A DNA stretch of 51,132 nt from Deinococcales bacterium. Lineage in GTDB: Bacteria; Deinococcota; Deinococci; Deinococcales; JAAFIG01. The notes below the pieces were generated by a model. It was not told where the DNA came from. It was given only the letters and a program-made list of their open reading frames with translations, and made no database searches. The position numbers and the translations under genes were made by a program. How positions within the stretch are numbered: position 1 is the first letter of the stretch; the number at the start of each line of letters is the position of its first letter. The stretch covers positions 1 through 51,132 of the forward strand of contig JANXTZ010000029.1 of the NCBI GenBank assembly GCA_025352125.1, given 5' to 3'. Positions 37,837 through 47,702 of the stretch are shown here, piece by piece.

Positions 37837-40578
37837 ATGAAAGTTTTGTTTCAAATTGCCTGCGCAGTGACAATGCTGGTTTCCTGCAACGGGGTCAAAT
37901 CTCCGATTGCACCGTCCGTCACGGCGGGCGCGTGGTCGGACCCCAAAACTTGGGGGAATGGTCTTGTGCCAAGCGACGGCGCGAACGTCAGCATTCCGAG
38001 CAATGCCAGCATCGTGCTCGATCAGAACATCAACCTGGCGAACCTCGAGATTCTGGGTTCGCTCGAGGTCAAAGATCAGGATGTGACAATAAATGCCAAG
38101 AACATCATGGTTCACGGGATTTTTCGAGCTGGTAGCGCGGCAAAACCCTTCGAGCACAAAGCCGTGATCACGTTGAACGCCAGCGATAGCAATGAAAACA
38201 ACATGGGCATGGGAACGCGGGGCATTCTGGTCATGGGCGGCAAACTCGAGTTGTACGGACGAAGCCCGAATTTTGCTTGGACAAAACTTTCCGATCACGC
38301 GCCCGACAACTCGAGCAGCTTGAAATTGATTGATGCGGCGAATTGGAAAGTTGGTGATCAAATTGTGGTCGCGCCAACGGATTTTTACAACGACGGAAAT
38401 TTTACCAAAACCAGTGAAACCGAACAACTCGAAATCGCTGGTGTCACGGGCGACACGGTGGCTTTAAAAACACCACTCGAGAAATTTCGCTTTGGCAAAT
38501 TGCAGTACGCCACCGATGCAGGCATGAGCCTGACGCCAGGAACACTCTCCAAACCCGACCCTGGCGTGCCAAGCGTTCTGGACGAACGCGCCGAGGTTGG
38601 CAACCTGACGCGCAACATCGTGATTCAGGGCAGCGATGATGACCTCTGGAAGACCCAGGGCTTTGGGGCGCAGGTCATGGTCATGGACCAAAGCTCGAGC
38701 GTGACCATCGACGGCGTGGAATTGCGTCGCATGGGGCAATCGGGTAAGTTTGGACGTTATCCAATTCACTTTCACAACCTCTCTTACGACGACACTGGCA
38801 AAGAACTGGGCGATGCAAGCAACATGCGGGTTGAAAACTCGAGCATTCACGACAGCAGCCAGCGTTGCGTGGTGATTCACGGCAGCAACGGCGTGAGCAT
38901 CAAGAACAATATTTGTTACGACATCAAAGGACACGCGATGTTTCTCGAGGATGCGGTCGAGCGGCGCAATACTTTTGAGCACAACCTGATTCTCAAAATT
39001 CGTTTTCCGCTCAAACCACTGTTAAAGCACGAACAAAAAGACCACGAGGGCGGCAGCGCGAGCGGCTTTTGGTTGACCAACCCCGACAACACCGTGCGCG
39101 GCAACGTGGTGGCGGACGGGGTCAGTCACGGATTTTGGCTGGCATTCCCGACCAAAACTTTGGGCGTCAACAAAAACGTCAATTTGAACGGCATCAACGC
39201 CCAACCCAGCAACCTGCCCTTTGGAATCTTTGAAGACAACACCGCACACTCGATTGCCGAGAACGGCGTGCACATCGACAACCCACCAACCTCGAGCGAT
39301 GTTGGTGACACCGAAGGCAACAAGTACATTCCGACCATCAACGGCGCAAAAGACGATTACGAGCACCGCCTGCGCTTCACGCTGGCTCGAGTCACGGTTT
39401 ACAAGGGCGGCAGCTACTGGGGCGGTGGCGGCGGCATCTGGAATCGCAACAGCAACCCCGATTTCCTCGGGTGGGTTTCTGCGGACCACCAAGGCGGTTG
39501 GTTTGCTGGGGCGGGCGACAGGGGCATGATCGCACGGTCACTGTTGATTGGCTCGAGTTTGAACAATTTCACAGCCATCACCCATGACCTGCCCAAAGCC
39601 GCGATTGCCAGTTATCACAGCACCTTTGACATCACCAAAAACGTGATCATGAACTTCCCGTTTGTCGAGAATGCCAGCAACGACGCGAGCGGCGCTTTCA
39701 AGACCAACGATTATTACATCACGGCGGTGGACAAGGGCTTGGTTCGCAACCCAGACAACAAGCTGATCAATTCTTCGCCAGGTCGTCGGGTGCAACCGTT
39801 TTTAAATGAAAACTGGACATTGGCGGGCGCACTCTGGGACCCGCACGGCTACTGGGGACCCAAGAACAATTATTGGGTCTACGACAATCCATTTCTGACC
39901 ACGGAGACGAACTGCGTTGACGTTGCCCCCGCAGGTAAAAACGGTAAAAGCTGCGCTGGACCGTATTACAGCCTTGGCGATTACCTGACTGATTTTGATG
40001 CTCAGCGTTACGGCTTCAAAGCACCCATCGCAGTCACGCGCTACAACAGCGCTGGCTCGAGCGTCGGCACTTGGACGGTGGGAGACGGCAACACCGCGCC
40101 CAAACTGGGCAACATGCGTCACTTCGCAGCCCTCAAAAATGGACGTTACGCCTTGCGCTTTCCAGGGCACGACAAACCCAAAGATGTCAGCTTGACCGTT
40201 GGTAATTTTTTGTCTGACGATGACAGCATGATCTTGGGTGTGGCATTTGACGGCGCAATGAACGCAACAGCCTTCATTGGTGGGCGCGATGGAACCAGAA
40301 CTTGGGATTTGACCAATCCGCAATCGTTTCATTCCGAGGCGCGGTTTATGGCTGCGGGCGCAGATTTGAATGCGGTCATCAACGACGCGAGCGGCAAAAC
40401 CTTTTGGCAGGACAAAGCAAACAATATGGTCTGGTCAAAAATCAAAGGTGGATTGTACCCGCCCAATCCCAACCTCGACCCAAATTCTGATGAGGCGCTC
40501 TATCACAACATGGAATTTGTAATCTGTGAGAAAAGTGCTGTACCAACCAAAGTTTGCCAAAACCCATTGCCGCAATAA
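37837..40578 (+). CDS. G8-domain / parallel beta-helix lipoprotein
   Basis: 913 residues. The signal peptide ends in a lipobox (MLVSC, Cys about residue 20). GAWSDPKTWGNGLVPSDGANV followed by SIPSNASIVLD..LEILGSLEV is a G8 domain (about 30-150). A right-handed parallel beta-helix follows (about 230-600; repeated asparagine-ladder units such as VENSSIHDSSQRCVVIHGSNGVSIKNNICYDI), then a C-terminal beta-rich part. This order resembles CEMIP/TMEM2, animal proteins that degrade hyaluronan, and bacterial relatives of unknown substrate. It probably acts on a polysaccharide at the cell surface. Confidence 0.8.
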   Translation: MKVLFQIACAVTMLVSCNGVKSPIAPSVTAGAWSDPKTWGNGLVPSDGANVSIPSNASIVLDQNINLANLEILGSLEVKDQDVTINAKNIMVHGIFRAGSAAKPFEHKAVITLNASDSNENNMGMGTRGILVMGGKLELYGRSPNFAWTKLSDHAPDNSSSLKLIDAANWKVGDQIVVAPTDFYNDGNFTKTSETEQLEIAGVTGDTVALKTPLEKFRFGKLQYATDAGMSLTPGTLSKPDPGVPSVLDERAEVGNLTRNIVIQGSDDDLWKTQGFGAQVMVMDQSSSVTIDGVELRRMGQSGKFGRYPIHFHNLSYDDTGKELGDASNMRVENSSIHDSSQRCVVIHGSNGVSIKNNICYDIKGHAMFLEDAVERRNTFEHNLILKIRFPLKPLLKHEQKDHEGGSASGFWLTNPDNTVRGNVVADGVSHGFWLAFPTKTLGVNKNVNLNGINAQPSNLPFGIFEDNTAHSIAENGVHIDNPPTSSDVGDTEGNKYIPTINGAKDDYEHRLRFTLARVTVYKGGSYWGGGGGIWNRNSNPDFLGWVSADHQGGWFAGAGDRGMIARSLLIGSSLNNFTAITHDLPKAAIASYHSTFDITKNVIMNFPFVENASNDASGAFKTNDYYITAVDKGLVRNPDNKLINSSPGRRVQPFLNENWTLAGALWDPHGYWGPKNNYWVYDNPFLTTETNCVDVAPAGKNGKSCAGPYYSLGDYLTDFDAQRYGFKAPIAVTRYNSAGSSVGTWTVGDGNTAPKLGNMRHFAALKNGRYALRFPGHDKPKDVSLTVGNFLSDDDSMILGVAFDGAMNATAFIGGRDGTRTWDLTNPQSFHSEARFMAAGADLNAVINDASGKTFWQDKANNMVWSKIKGGLYPPNPNLDPNSDEALYHNMEFVICEKSAVPTKVCQNPLPQ

Positions 40579-40579
40579 T

Positions 40580-41296
40580 TCAAGCCAGGCTCTCGAGCAC
40601 AGCTTGAATCTTTTTGGCGCTGGTTTGCGTTCTGGTCTCGAGTTTTCCAGCAGGAATTTTGGAGATCGGAAACTCGAGGGTTTCAAACGCCGAAAAATGC
40701 AATTCGGTCACGCCAGTTTGATGCCAGATTTTTTTGGCATTGCTGGCGTTGATGCCTGCCGCTGGCAAGATGATTAAGCGACCTCGAGCGAGTTGAACCA
40801 GGGTTTTGAGCAGTGGAATACCCATTTCCGCCGTCAGTTGTTGCCCGCTGGTCAAAATACGGTGTACGCCAAGGTTGACCAGTTCCTCGAGCGTTTCAAG
40901 TGGGTTGGCAACAACATCGAACGCCCGATGAAACGTGATCTCGAGTGGACTGGCGGCGGCAACAAGGCTTTTCATGGCTTCAAGGTTCAGCTCAAAATTA
41001 CTGGTCAACGCGCCGATCACCACACCGTTCGCGCCAGCACGTTTGCTGGCAAAAATATCCTCAAGCATCGTTTCAATTTCAAAACCCGAGTACACCGAAT
41101 CGCCCGCCCGTGGGCGCACCAGCACGTTGAGGGCAATGTGGTGCCTCGCCGCCAGGGCAATCAAACCGTAACTGGGCGTGATGCCACCCTCAACAATCGA
41201 GGAGCACAGCTCGACGCGGCTCGCTCCCGAATCGCTCGCGGTTTGGACACCCGAGAAGCTATCGACAACAATTTCGAGTTTGGGAATTTGAGACAT
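40580..41296 (-). CDS. cutC: CutC-family protein
   Basis: 238 residues with a TIM-barrel fold. LEIVVDSFSGVQTASDSGASRVELCSSIVEGGITPSYGLI is the conserved CutC opening; NVLVRPRAGDSVYS, GANGVVIGALTSN, ITFHRAFDVVANPLETLEELVNLGVHRILTSGQ and IILPAAGINASNAKKI follow in order. CutC was linked to copper homeostasis in E. coli, though that role is disputed. TAGTAT lies 6 bases before the ATG. It is convergent with the G8 gene, with stop codons adjoining. Confidence 0.93.
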   Translation of the reverse strand: MSQIPKLEIVVDSFSGVQTASDSGASRVELCSSIVEGGITPSYGLIALAARHHIALNVLVRPRAGDSVYSGFEIETMLEDIFASKRAGANGVVIGALTSNFELNLEAMKSLVAAASPLEITFHRAFDVVANPLETLEELVNLGVHRILTSGQQLTAEMGIPLLKTLVQLARGRLIILPAAGINASNAKKIWHQTGVTELHFSAFETLEFPISKIPAGKLETRTQTSAKKIQAVLESLA

Positions 41297-41302
41297 GTCT
41301 CA

Positions 41303-41308
41303 ATACTA
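41303..41308 (-). promoter_or_regulatory. Leaderless -10 box of cutC
   Basis: TAGTAT ends 6 bases before the ATG at 41296. Confidence 0.6.
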
Positions 41309-41329
41309 CCCATGCCCGCTCGAGAAAGA

Positions 41330-41704
41330 TCAATCGGTGGGAAAAATCTCGTCGTGGTCTTCGGCGTTTGGACTGTCACCGTGAACGTCGCTGTCTACCA
41401 AGCGATTGAACTCCCGATCCGAGTACACCTCTTGAGGCTGATTGGATTCGTCGGCATAAGCGCCGCCGTCACGTTCCATGCCCTCAGGAATACTGTCAAG
41501 TTCCTCATCCGCTTCAACTGTCGAATCGTCCATAATATCCGCGTTCGGGTCTTTGTCAGTTTCCAAGTCTTCAATAGCGCCGTCGCGCTCGGAGATCGAT
41601 GCGCCGCGCTCGAGCGGAATTTCTTGCCCCAACTTTGCATATTCTGCCGCCACGGTATCCGTTGGCTCGAGACTGCTTGGCTGATCTGTGGAAGTATCTT
41701 GCAT
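41330..41704 (-). CDS. Acidic low-complexity protein (124 aa)
   Basis: 124 residues, very rich in Asp, Glu and Ser, with few hydrophobics and no Cys, and predicted to be disordered. I recognise no family. An AAAGGCGGG-type site precedes the ATG and the gene lies 29 bp downstream of the PNPOx-fold gene on the same strand, suggesting a two-gene unit. Such acidic hydrophilic proteins are often stress- or desiccation-related, but nothing in the sequence proves this. Confidence 0.65.
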   Translation of the reverse strand: MQDTSTDQPSSLEPTDTVAAEYAKLGQEIPLERGASISERDGAIEDLETDKDPNADIMDDSTVEADEELDSIPEGMERDGGAYADESNQPQEVYSDREFNRLVDSDVHGDSPNAEDHDEIFPTD

Positions 41705-41733
41705 TGAATTTCCCGCCTTTCAAATGAGCTGTC

Positions 41734-42279
41734 TCAGCTCTTTGCCCCAACCTCGAGATGCTCATGGTGTCCTTGATCGTCCATTTTGCCTGTCACAATG
41801 GCTTTGAGCATGTTGAACAAACGCACGGGCGCGGCACTCGGCGAATCCCAGACTTCGGCTTGGTCAACATCAACGCTCAAGAGTGCCAATTGTGGGTCCT
41901 CAACCCCCTTGGGAAAGTAAGCGGCAGCCATTGGATTCCAGAATTCTTTGATTTTTTCACGGTCTTTGACGAGTTGGGCATGACCAGAAACCGACACGTA
42001 CAAACTCGAGCCTTCATTGGTGTACGCCAGATTGACCCAGGGCTTATCCTGGGCTTCGATCACTTTTTCTGAATCCAGGCTGGTATAAAACCACAACTTG
42101 CCATCGTCGCTCAATTCTTGGGTGGTCATCGGGCGGCTGTGCAGCCTGCCGTCCTGGCTCAAGGTGGTCAACATGGCAAATCGCATTCCGTGAAGGTGCT
42201 GCTTCAAGGTACCGAGGGCAACAGTGCGGTTGGCAATCACCACATCTTGATCGTTGGTTTGATCTGATTGCTGATTCAT
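41734..42279 (-). CDS. Pyridoxamine 5'-phosphate oxidase-fold flavin protein (general stress protein 26-like)
   Basis: 181 residues. MRFAMLTTLSQDGRLHSRPMTTQELSDDGKLWFYTSLDSEKV is the split-barrel flavin-binding half, and VSVSGHAQLVKDREKIKEFWNPMAAAYFPKGVEDPQLALLSVDVDQAEVWDSP is the GSP26-type half. Relatives bind FMN or F420 and are general stress proteins; the substrate is unknown. An AGGAG site precedes the ATG. Confidence 0.87.
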   Translation of the reverse strand: MNQQSDQTNDQDVVIANRTVALGTLKQHLHGMRFAMLTTLSQDGRLHSRPMTTQELSDDGKLWFYTSLDSEKVIEAQDKPWVNLAYTNEGSSLYVSVSGHAQLVKDREKIKEFWNPMAAAYFPKGVEDPQLALLSVDVDQAEVWDSPSAAPVRLFNMLKAIVTGKMDDQGHHEHLEVGAKS

Positions 42280-42432
42280 GATTTCTCCTGATCTTCGACA
42301 GTTTCTGACTCGTCGGCTGTCAGCTACATAACTGCGATTAAAGCTCGAGTTTGCCAGAAGTGCGACAGATCAAAGTCTGCCTCTGGCAACTGATGGTTGC
42401 CGCAGTTCAATCTGAGGAGATGCTGAATGACA

Positions 42433-42454
42433 AATCCCGCAACATGGCGGGATT
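42433..42454. other. Small intergenic hairpin
   Basis: AATCCCGC and GCGGGATT form an 8-bp stem with a 6-base loop between the PNPOx-fold and DinB genes. It is possibly the DinB terminator, although the following T-run is poor. Confidence 0.4.
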
Positions 42455-42482
42455 CCTACAGCTCGAGCTTTGTATTTTAAGA

Positions 42483-42947
42483 CTAAATCTGACCCGCAAA
42501 ACCCGCGAGACGCCGCAACACACCCGATTGACCCGCGTGGTAGGTTTCAAACCAGGTCATGAATTCAAAATAATCCTCGAGCGTTCCCTTGCCCATCGGA
42601 CTGGGCGAGGCAAAATCGGCGTCTTCAAGCGCCTTGTCAATTGCGGCTTGACTGACCTCGAGCGCCACCAACAAATCTTGGCTCGACATGATTTCAGCCG
42701 CCTGGGTTTTGCTGCCCCGAGCGTAGGCTTTTAAAATCTCGGTGTTTTTGACGCTCGGCTCCGCACCCAACGCCTCGAGCAGAATCTGTCTGGAATGCAA
42801 GACATGCCCCAAAATCCAATTGAAATGCACGCCGTCGCTGGCGGTCTGAACCAGGAAATCCTTGGCTTTCAGGGATTCGGCGTTGGTTTGAAACACACCC
42901 AAGTTGCGCTGAAGCACACTCGAGAAACGAACTTGAGGTTTGGTCAT
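42483..42947 (-). CDS. DinB-family protein (second copy)
   Basis: 154 residues from the ATG at 42947 (MTKPQVRFSSVLQRN), chosen because TATCAT lies 6 bases upstream and because the longer frame to 42998 runs back into a 28-bp duplication of the neighbouring gene end. It is helical, with HFNWILGHVLHSRQILLEALG, where the His of GHVLHSR are likely metal ligands, and WFETYHAGQSGVLRRLAGF at the end (a DinB-type YHxGQ). The function is unknown. Confidence 0.83.
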   Translation of the reverse strand: MTKPQVRFSSVLQRNLGVFQTNAESLKAKDFLVQTASDGVHFNWILGHVLHSRQILLEALGAEPSVKNTEILKAYARGSKTQAAEIMSSQDLLVALEVSQAAIDKALEDADFASPSPMGKGTLEDYFEFMTWFETYHAGQSGVLRRLAGFAGQI

Positions 42948-42953
42948 GGTGAC

Positions 42954-42959
42954 ATGATA
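42954..42959 (-). promoter_or_regulatory. Leaderless -10 box of the second DinB gene
   Basis: TATCAT ends 6 bases before the ATG at 42947. Confidence 0.6.
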
Positions 42960-42972
42960 CTTTTTTTTGACT

Positions 42973-43028
42973 AATTCGAGAATGGGTCTTCTAACCACCT
43001 AATTCGAGAATGGGTCTTCTAACCACCT
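42973..43028. repeat. Perfect 28-bp tandem duplication
   Basis: The 28-bp unit beginning AATTCGAGAATGGG occurs at 42973-43000 and again at 43001-43028, identical and directly adjacent. The right copy encodes the end of the di-haem peroxidase; the left copy lies beyond its stop and in front of the DinB promoter. Confidence 0.95.
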
Positions 43029-44282
43029 GACATCCGCGTTGACTGGAGCTTCCAAAGATTTTAAAAACGCTTCGATCTGTTGCATCTCGAGGCTTGAGAG
43101 GCTTAAAGGCTTGATCTCCGAATCACCCGTCGGCGAGCTTGGGGCATTGCTGTAATGCTTGAGCACCTCTTGCAAGCTTTTGAATTGTCCGGCGTGCATG
43201 AAGGGCGCGTGCAAGCTTGCGCCGCGCAATGACGGGGTTTTGAACGCCCCGTTCATGTTCTTGACCTCGCTCGAGGTGTCGTAGGCATCCGTGGTGGTAT
43301 TGGCAGCACACTCGGCGGCTTTGGCATCGCTGTACTCGGTCAAGCAACCAAATTCGCTTGCCGCCAATTTTTGCAAGCCTGTCCCGCGACCCACGTCGAG
43401 TTCTAAATCTTTGGCGGTTGGGACGCCCGTATTGTGAAATTGCTGATCGGTCAGCAGTGGACCGTTGTGACACGACACGCAACCCGCCTTGCCAATGAAC
43501 AGCCGTAAGCCAGCCACCTCGTCATCGTTCAGGGTTGCCGACGCATCGGGATCATTTTCGGGATGCGCCAGGGTTTCAACAAAAGTATCGAACCTCGAGC
43601 GACCAGGATTGAGTTTGCGCTCATAAGCCGCGATTGCTTTGCCAATGTTGACAAAAATCCGGGTCACGGCTTTGCGATCCATTGGGTACATCGATTGCCA
43701 AGCATTGCTGACTTTGGGGTCTGTCACCGGACCAGCATGGCTTGGAAAGCGTGAAGTATCAGCCAGCTCGGGCATTTGACCAAACAATGCCTCAAATTCG
43801 GTTTTGTAATTCTCAAACACCACGCGGGCGTACTGGGTGCGATCCCCACCGTGCTCATTGGCATTCTCGAGCGGTCCGAGGGCTTGCGACCACTGGCTGT
43901 CGGCGCGACCGTCCCAGAAGTACCATTTGTAAAAACCTGCACCGACAATGCTGGGGGCTTTGCGGTTCGTCATGCCGACACCCTCAGAGCGGGCTTGATC
44001 GTCGGCAAAATACTTTTCGCTGCTGTGACAGGTGGCGCAAGCCACGCTGCCATCGCTGCTGAGGCGTTTGTCAAAAAAGAATTTTTGACCCAGTTCGGCG
44101 GCTTGATTGTTCTCCGCCACAAGATTGGAAGGGTCATTGGGCATTGCGCCCAGTTTGGTGATTGACATTGAACCAAGCAACTCGATTTCCGCTTTGTTCC
44201 AAACCGATTGTGACAAACTGCTCGACAGCATTCCGAGGGCGGCAACAGTGGTCAGTCCAATAATGATATTCGTAAACTTCAC
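42999..44282 (-). CDS. Di-haem cytochrome c peroxidase / MauG family protein
   Basis: 427 residues from GTG 44282, with a signal peptide (about 1-25). Two c-type haem sites are seen: CATCH at 82-86 and CVSCH at 268-272, with FFDKRLSSDGSVACATC and GLRLFIGKAGCVSC as their family contexts. NGAFKTPSLRGASLHAPFMHAGQFKSLQEVLKHYS is the conserved C-terminal block. It reduces hydrogen peroxide or oxidises partner proteins in the periplasm. TAAAGT lies 6 bases before the GTG. Its last codons are duplicated downstream. Confidence 0.92.
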   Translation of the reverse strand: MKFTNIIIGLTTVAALGMLSSSLSQSVWNKAEIELLGSMSITKLGAMPNDPSNLVAENNQAAELGQKFFFDKRLSSDGSVACATCHSSEKYFADDQARSEGVGMTNRKAPSIVGAGFYKWYFWDGRADSQWSQALGPLENANEHGGDRTQYARVVFENYKTEFEALFGQMPELADTSRFPSHAGPVTDPKVSNAWQSMYPMDRKAVTRIFVNIGKAIAAYERKLNPGRSRFDTFVETLAHPENDPDASATLNDDEVAGLRLFIGKAGCVSCHNGPLLTDQQFHNTGVPTAKDLELDVGRGTGLQKLAASEFGCLTEYSDAKAAECAANTTTDAYDTSSEVKNMNGAFKTPSLRGASLHAPFMHAGQFKSLQEVLKHYSNAPSSPTGDSEIKPLSLSSLEMQQIEAFLKSLEAPVNADVRWLEDPFSN

Positions 44283-44288
44283 AAGGGG

Positions 44289-44294
44289 ACTTTA
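44289..44294 (-). promoter_or_regulatory. Leaderless -10 box of the di-haem peroxidase gene
   Basis: TAAAGT ends 6 bases before GTG 44282. Confidence 0.6.
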
Positions 44295-44372
44295 TCAGAT
44301 AAAACAGCTCTGAATGGCAAAAACGAACCTCTGGGCAAATAAACCCGAGTTTATGATTGAGTCGAGTTTCAT

Positions 44373-44399
44373 AAATAAAAGCTCGGGTTTTAAACCCGA
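44373..44399 (-). terminator. Terminator of the methionine operon
   Basis: TCGGGTTT and AAACCCGA pair around a single base, overlapping the metX stop codon. On the minus strand the stem is followed by CTTTTATTTAT. Confidence 0.75.
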
Positions 44400-45508
44400 C
44401 TCAAAAAATCCCTGACGCTCGGCTCGAGCTTGTCCATTTCAATCAAAAACGCATCATGCCCATGCACCGACTCGAGGTGTGCGTACCGACCATTTTGCAC
44501 GGTGTCGCCAATGTGTTTGACCTCGTGCGGCAAGTACAGACAATCGCTCGAGATGCCAACGCACAAGACTGGCTGGGCAATTGTTGTCAGTTGAGCGTCG
44601 GTAAGATCAAACCGATCCAACGCCCTCGAGATGGTCAAATACGAGTTCGCGTCAAAACGCTCGAGCAACTTCTCGCCCTGATGCTCGAGGTAGGTCTGCA
44701 TGGCAAATTTGCTGGGGTCAAGCTTGCTGGGTCGCCGCGCCTGGGTCAGTTCAAAAGAGGCGGGACTGCGGTACGAAATCGTGGCAATTTCACGCGCCAA
44801 CGCCAAACCTTTGGGCTGCGCCGCGTAACGCCCGCCCCGAAAATCTGGGTCATTCTGAATCGCCTGCCTCGACAGATGGTACAGCGCCAACGCCCAAGCG
44901 CTGTGCCGCGCCGGAGCGCCGATCACCACGCCAGCGCCAACCAAATCTGGGAAGGCGTGCAACCACTCGAGCACCTGCATTCCGCCCATGCTGCCGCCCA
45001 CAACCACCCGCACACGGCGCACCGCCAAAACCTCGAGCAATGCCGCCTGAACGCGCACCATATCGCCCACCGTGATTTCAGGAAAATCCGAGAGGTAATC
45101 GCTGCTCGAGTTTGGATTGGGGCTGGTCGGACCGGTCGTGCCGTAACAGCCACCCAGCACATTGGCGCAAATCACAAAATCTTTGTTGGTATCGAGCATC
45201 CGACCCTCACCGATCAACTCGGGCCACCAACCGCTCGAGCCGCCGACCACCGCCGAACCCGTCAAAGCGTGACATACGACCACCGCGTTATCTCGAGCCT
45301 CATTTAATGTGCCGTAGGTCGTGTACGCCACCCGAACGGGCGCAAGTGAACCACCCAACTCGAGGAAAAGCGGTTTCTTGGCATTGAACACCGTGGCGTA
45401 ACGCATTTCCCTGGCGACGGGGCGCGGCTCGGGGAACAAAACCCTTGCCTCGTAATCGCCCAGAATTTCAAAATGCAAATCGCGTTCGGGTTTTAAGCTT
45501 GCCGTCAT
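44390..45508 (-). CDS. metX: Homoserine O-acetyltransferase
   Basis: Transfers an acetyl group to homoserine, making the substrate of MetY in methionine synthesis. 372 residues from the ATG at 45508, chosen by the ATGA overlap with the upstream gene and the normal length. It has an alpha/beta hydrolase fold with nucleophile Ser173 in VVGGSMGGMQVLEW, the oxyanion region VVCHALTGSA, CYGTTGPTSPNP, and the catalytic Asp/His near the end (VHGHDAFLIE). Last gene of the SAM-riboswitch operon. Confidence 0.95.
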   Translation of the reverse strand: MTASLKPERDLHFEILGDYEARVLFPEPRPVAREMRYATVFNAKKPLFLELGGSLAPVRVAYTTYGTLNEARDNAVVVCHALTGSAVVGGSSGWWPELIGEGRMLDTNKDFVICANVLGGCYGTTGPTSPNPNSSSDYLSDFPEITVGDMVRVQAALLEVLAVRRVRVVVGGSMGGMQVLEWLHAFPDLVGAGVVIGAPARHSAWALALYHLSRQAIQNDPDFRGGRYAAQPKGLALAREIATISYRSPASFELTQARRPSKLDPSKFAMQTYLEHQGEKLLERFDANSYLTISRALDRFDLTDAQLTTIAQPVLCVGISSDCLYLPHEVKHIGDTVQNGRYAHLESVHGHDAFLIEMDKLEPSVRDFLSRV

Positions 45509-45765
45509 AGAATCTCGTTCTTGCGCGTGGTCAAAACTTGCTCGAAGTCGGCGGTTAAGAGACGCCTCAAACTTGGGCTGACCGTCGCCGCAATCTCGAT
45601 TTGCAACCGTTCGGCTTGACGATGCCACGATTGGGAACTGTGCGTACACTCGAGCGTCTCGGTTCTGCGATTTCGATTGCGCTCTAAGACCCCAAATTCC
45701 AGACTGCCACAACCCGAGCAGACTCGAGATTCAAGGATTTCAGGCTTTTCGAGCGTTTGAAACAT
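45505..45765 (-). CDS. Small putative zinc-binding protein between metY and metX
   Basis: 86 residues from the ATG at 45765 (GGGAG 8 bases upstream). CSGCG (about residues 17-21) and a later CTHSSQSWHR (Cys41, His43, His48) could form one zinc site. The C-terminal half (QIEIAATVSPSLRRLLTADFEQVLTTRK) is helical. I recognise no named family. Its TGA overlaps the metX ATG, so it is translationally coupled, and it is under the SAM riboswitch. It may assist or regulate the MetX/MetY enzymes. Confidence 0.7.
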   Translation of the reverse strand: MFQTLEKPEILESRVCSGCGSLEFGVLERNRNRRTETLECTHSSQSWHRQAERLQIEIAATVSPSLRRLLTADFEQVLTTRKNEIL

Positions 45766-45794
45766 ACATTTTCTCCCGTGGGGGATGGTCTGTC

Positions 45795-45815
45795 GGGATG
45801 GTCTGAGACCATCCC
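45795..45815. other. Hairpin between metY and the small zinc-protein gene
   Basis: GGGATGGTC and GACCATCCC form a perfect 9-bp stem with loop TGA. The left arm GGGATGGTCTG is also directly repeated at 45782-45792. There is no T-run, so it is more likely an RNA-processing or stability element than a terminator. Confidence 0.55.
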
Positions 45816-45829
45816 CGCCGAAATTATTG

Positions 45830-47227
<1,398 letters not shown>

Positions 47228-47267
47228 TCAAGACTCGGGTTTCTGTAGTGATTTGAATACAAAACAT

Positions 47268-47292
47268 GCCCCTCCTCGTCTCGAGAAGGGGC
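47268..47292 (-). terminator. Riboswitch expression-platform terminator
   Basis: An 11-bp stem (GCCCCTTCTCG / CGAGGAGGGGC, one wobble) has a 3-base loop and is followed on the minus strand by ATGTTTTG. It lies between the SAM aptamer and metY. Confidence 0.8.
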
Positions 47293-47310
47293 AAAAAGAA
47301 TTCTTGTCGC

Positions 47311-47516
47311 GTCCTTCCCTCATCTGTCCAAGGTTGTACCCTGGCTGGAATTAGCACCGAACGGTCAAGAAATTTGCTGAAACGCCAACAAGATTTTAGT
47401 CAACCGTTTGGCGGTTGAACATTCGCATCTGGTTTTGCTTTGTCTCGAGCATGAAATCCTTGAACTCGGTTGCTGCGGCTTCAATGGGTCAGTCCCTCTG
47501 CCGCTCTTGATAAGAG
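47311..47516 (-). ncRNA. SAM-I (S-box) riboswitch
   Basis: On the minus strand the aptamer core is recognisable: CTCTTATCAAGAGCGGCAGAGGGACTG, whose opening is the P1/kink-turn strand, then GACCCATTGAAGCC, GCAGCAACCG, GGTGCTAATTCCAGCC and GACAGATGAGGGA closing P1. The long insert between CAACCG and GGTGCTAA extends P3/P4. Binding of S-adenosylmethionine should favour the terminator at 47268-47292 and shut off metY, the small gene and metX. Confidence 0.93.
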
Positions 47517-47548
47517 AACCTAAATTGTAAGTCTTTTCGACTGAGACG

Positions 47549-47578
47549 AGTGTAAGGGTGAGACTCGAGTTCTGTCAA
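47549..47578 (-). promoter_or_regulatory. Promoter of the SAM riboswitch operon
   Basis: TTGACA (47573-47578) and TACACT (47549-47554) are 18 bp apart on the minus strand, about 33 bases before the aptamer. A CTCGAG copy lies within the spacer. Confidence 0.8.
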
Positions 47579-47702
47579 GCTGCCAAAAATTTTGTGCCCT
47601 CGGACTTTTACGCAACATCTTGTGACCACGATGTGACCGATGGCGCTCTAACATCACCGAGCACCAGAACGCAAAAATCTTGAGGATCGCTGGAGGAAAT
47701 GT

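Noticed and set aside
42948..42998. Longer DinB start giving MVRRPILELVKKKYHV at the N-terminus
   Set aside because: That extension is the reverse reading of the duplicated peroxidase end; the leaderless -10 box points to 42947.
44456..45307. 283-codon plus-strand ORF opposite metX
   Set aside because: It is an antisense shadow of a well-conserved enzyme, with skewed composition and no start signal.
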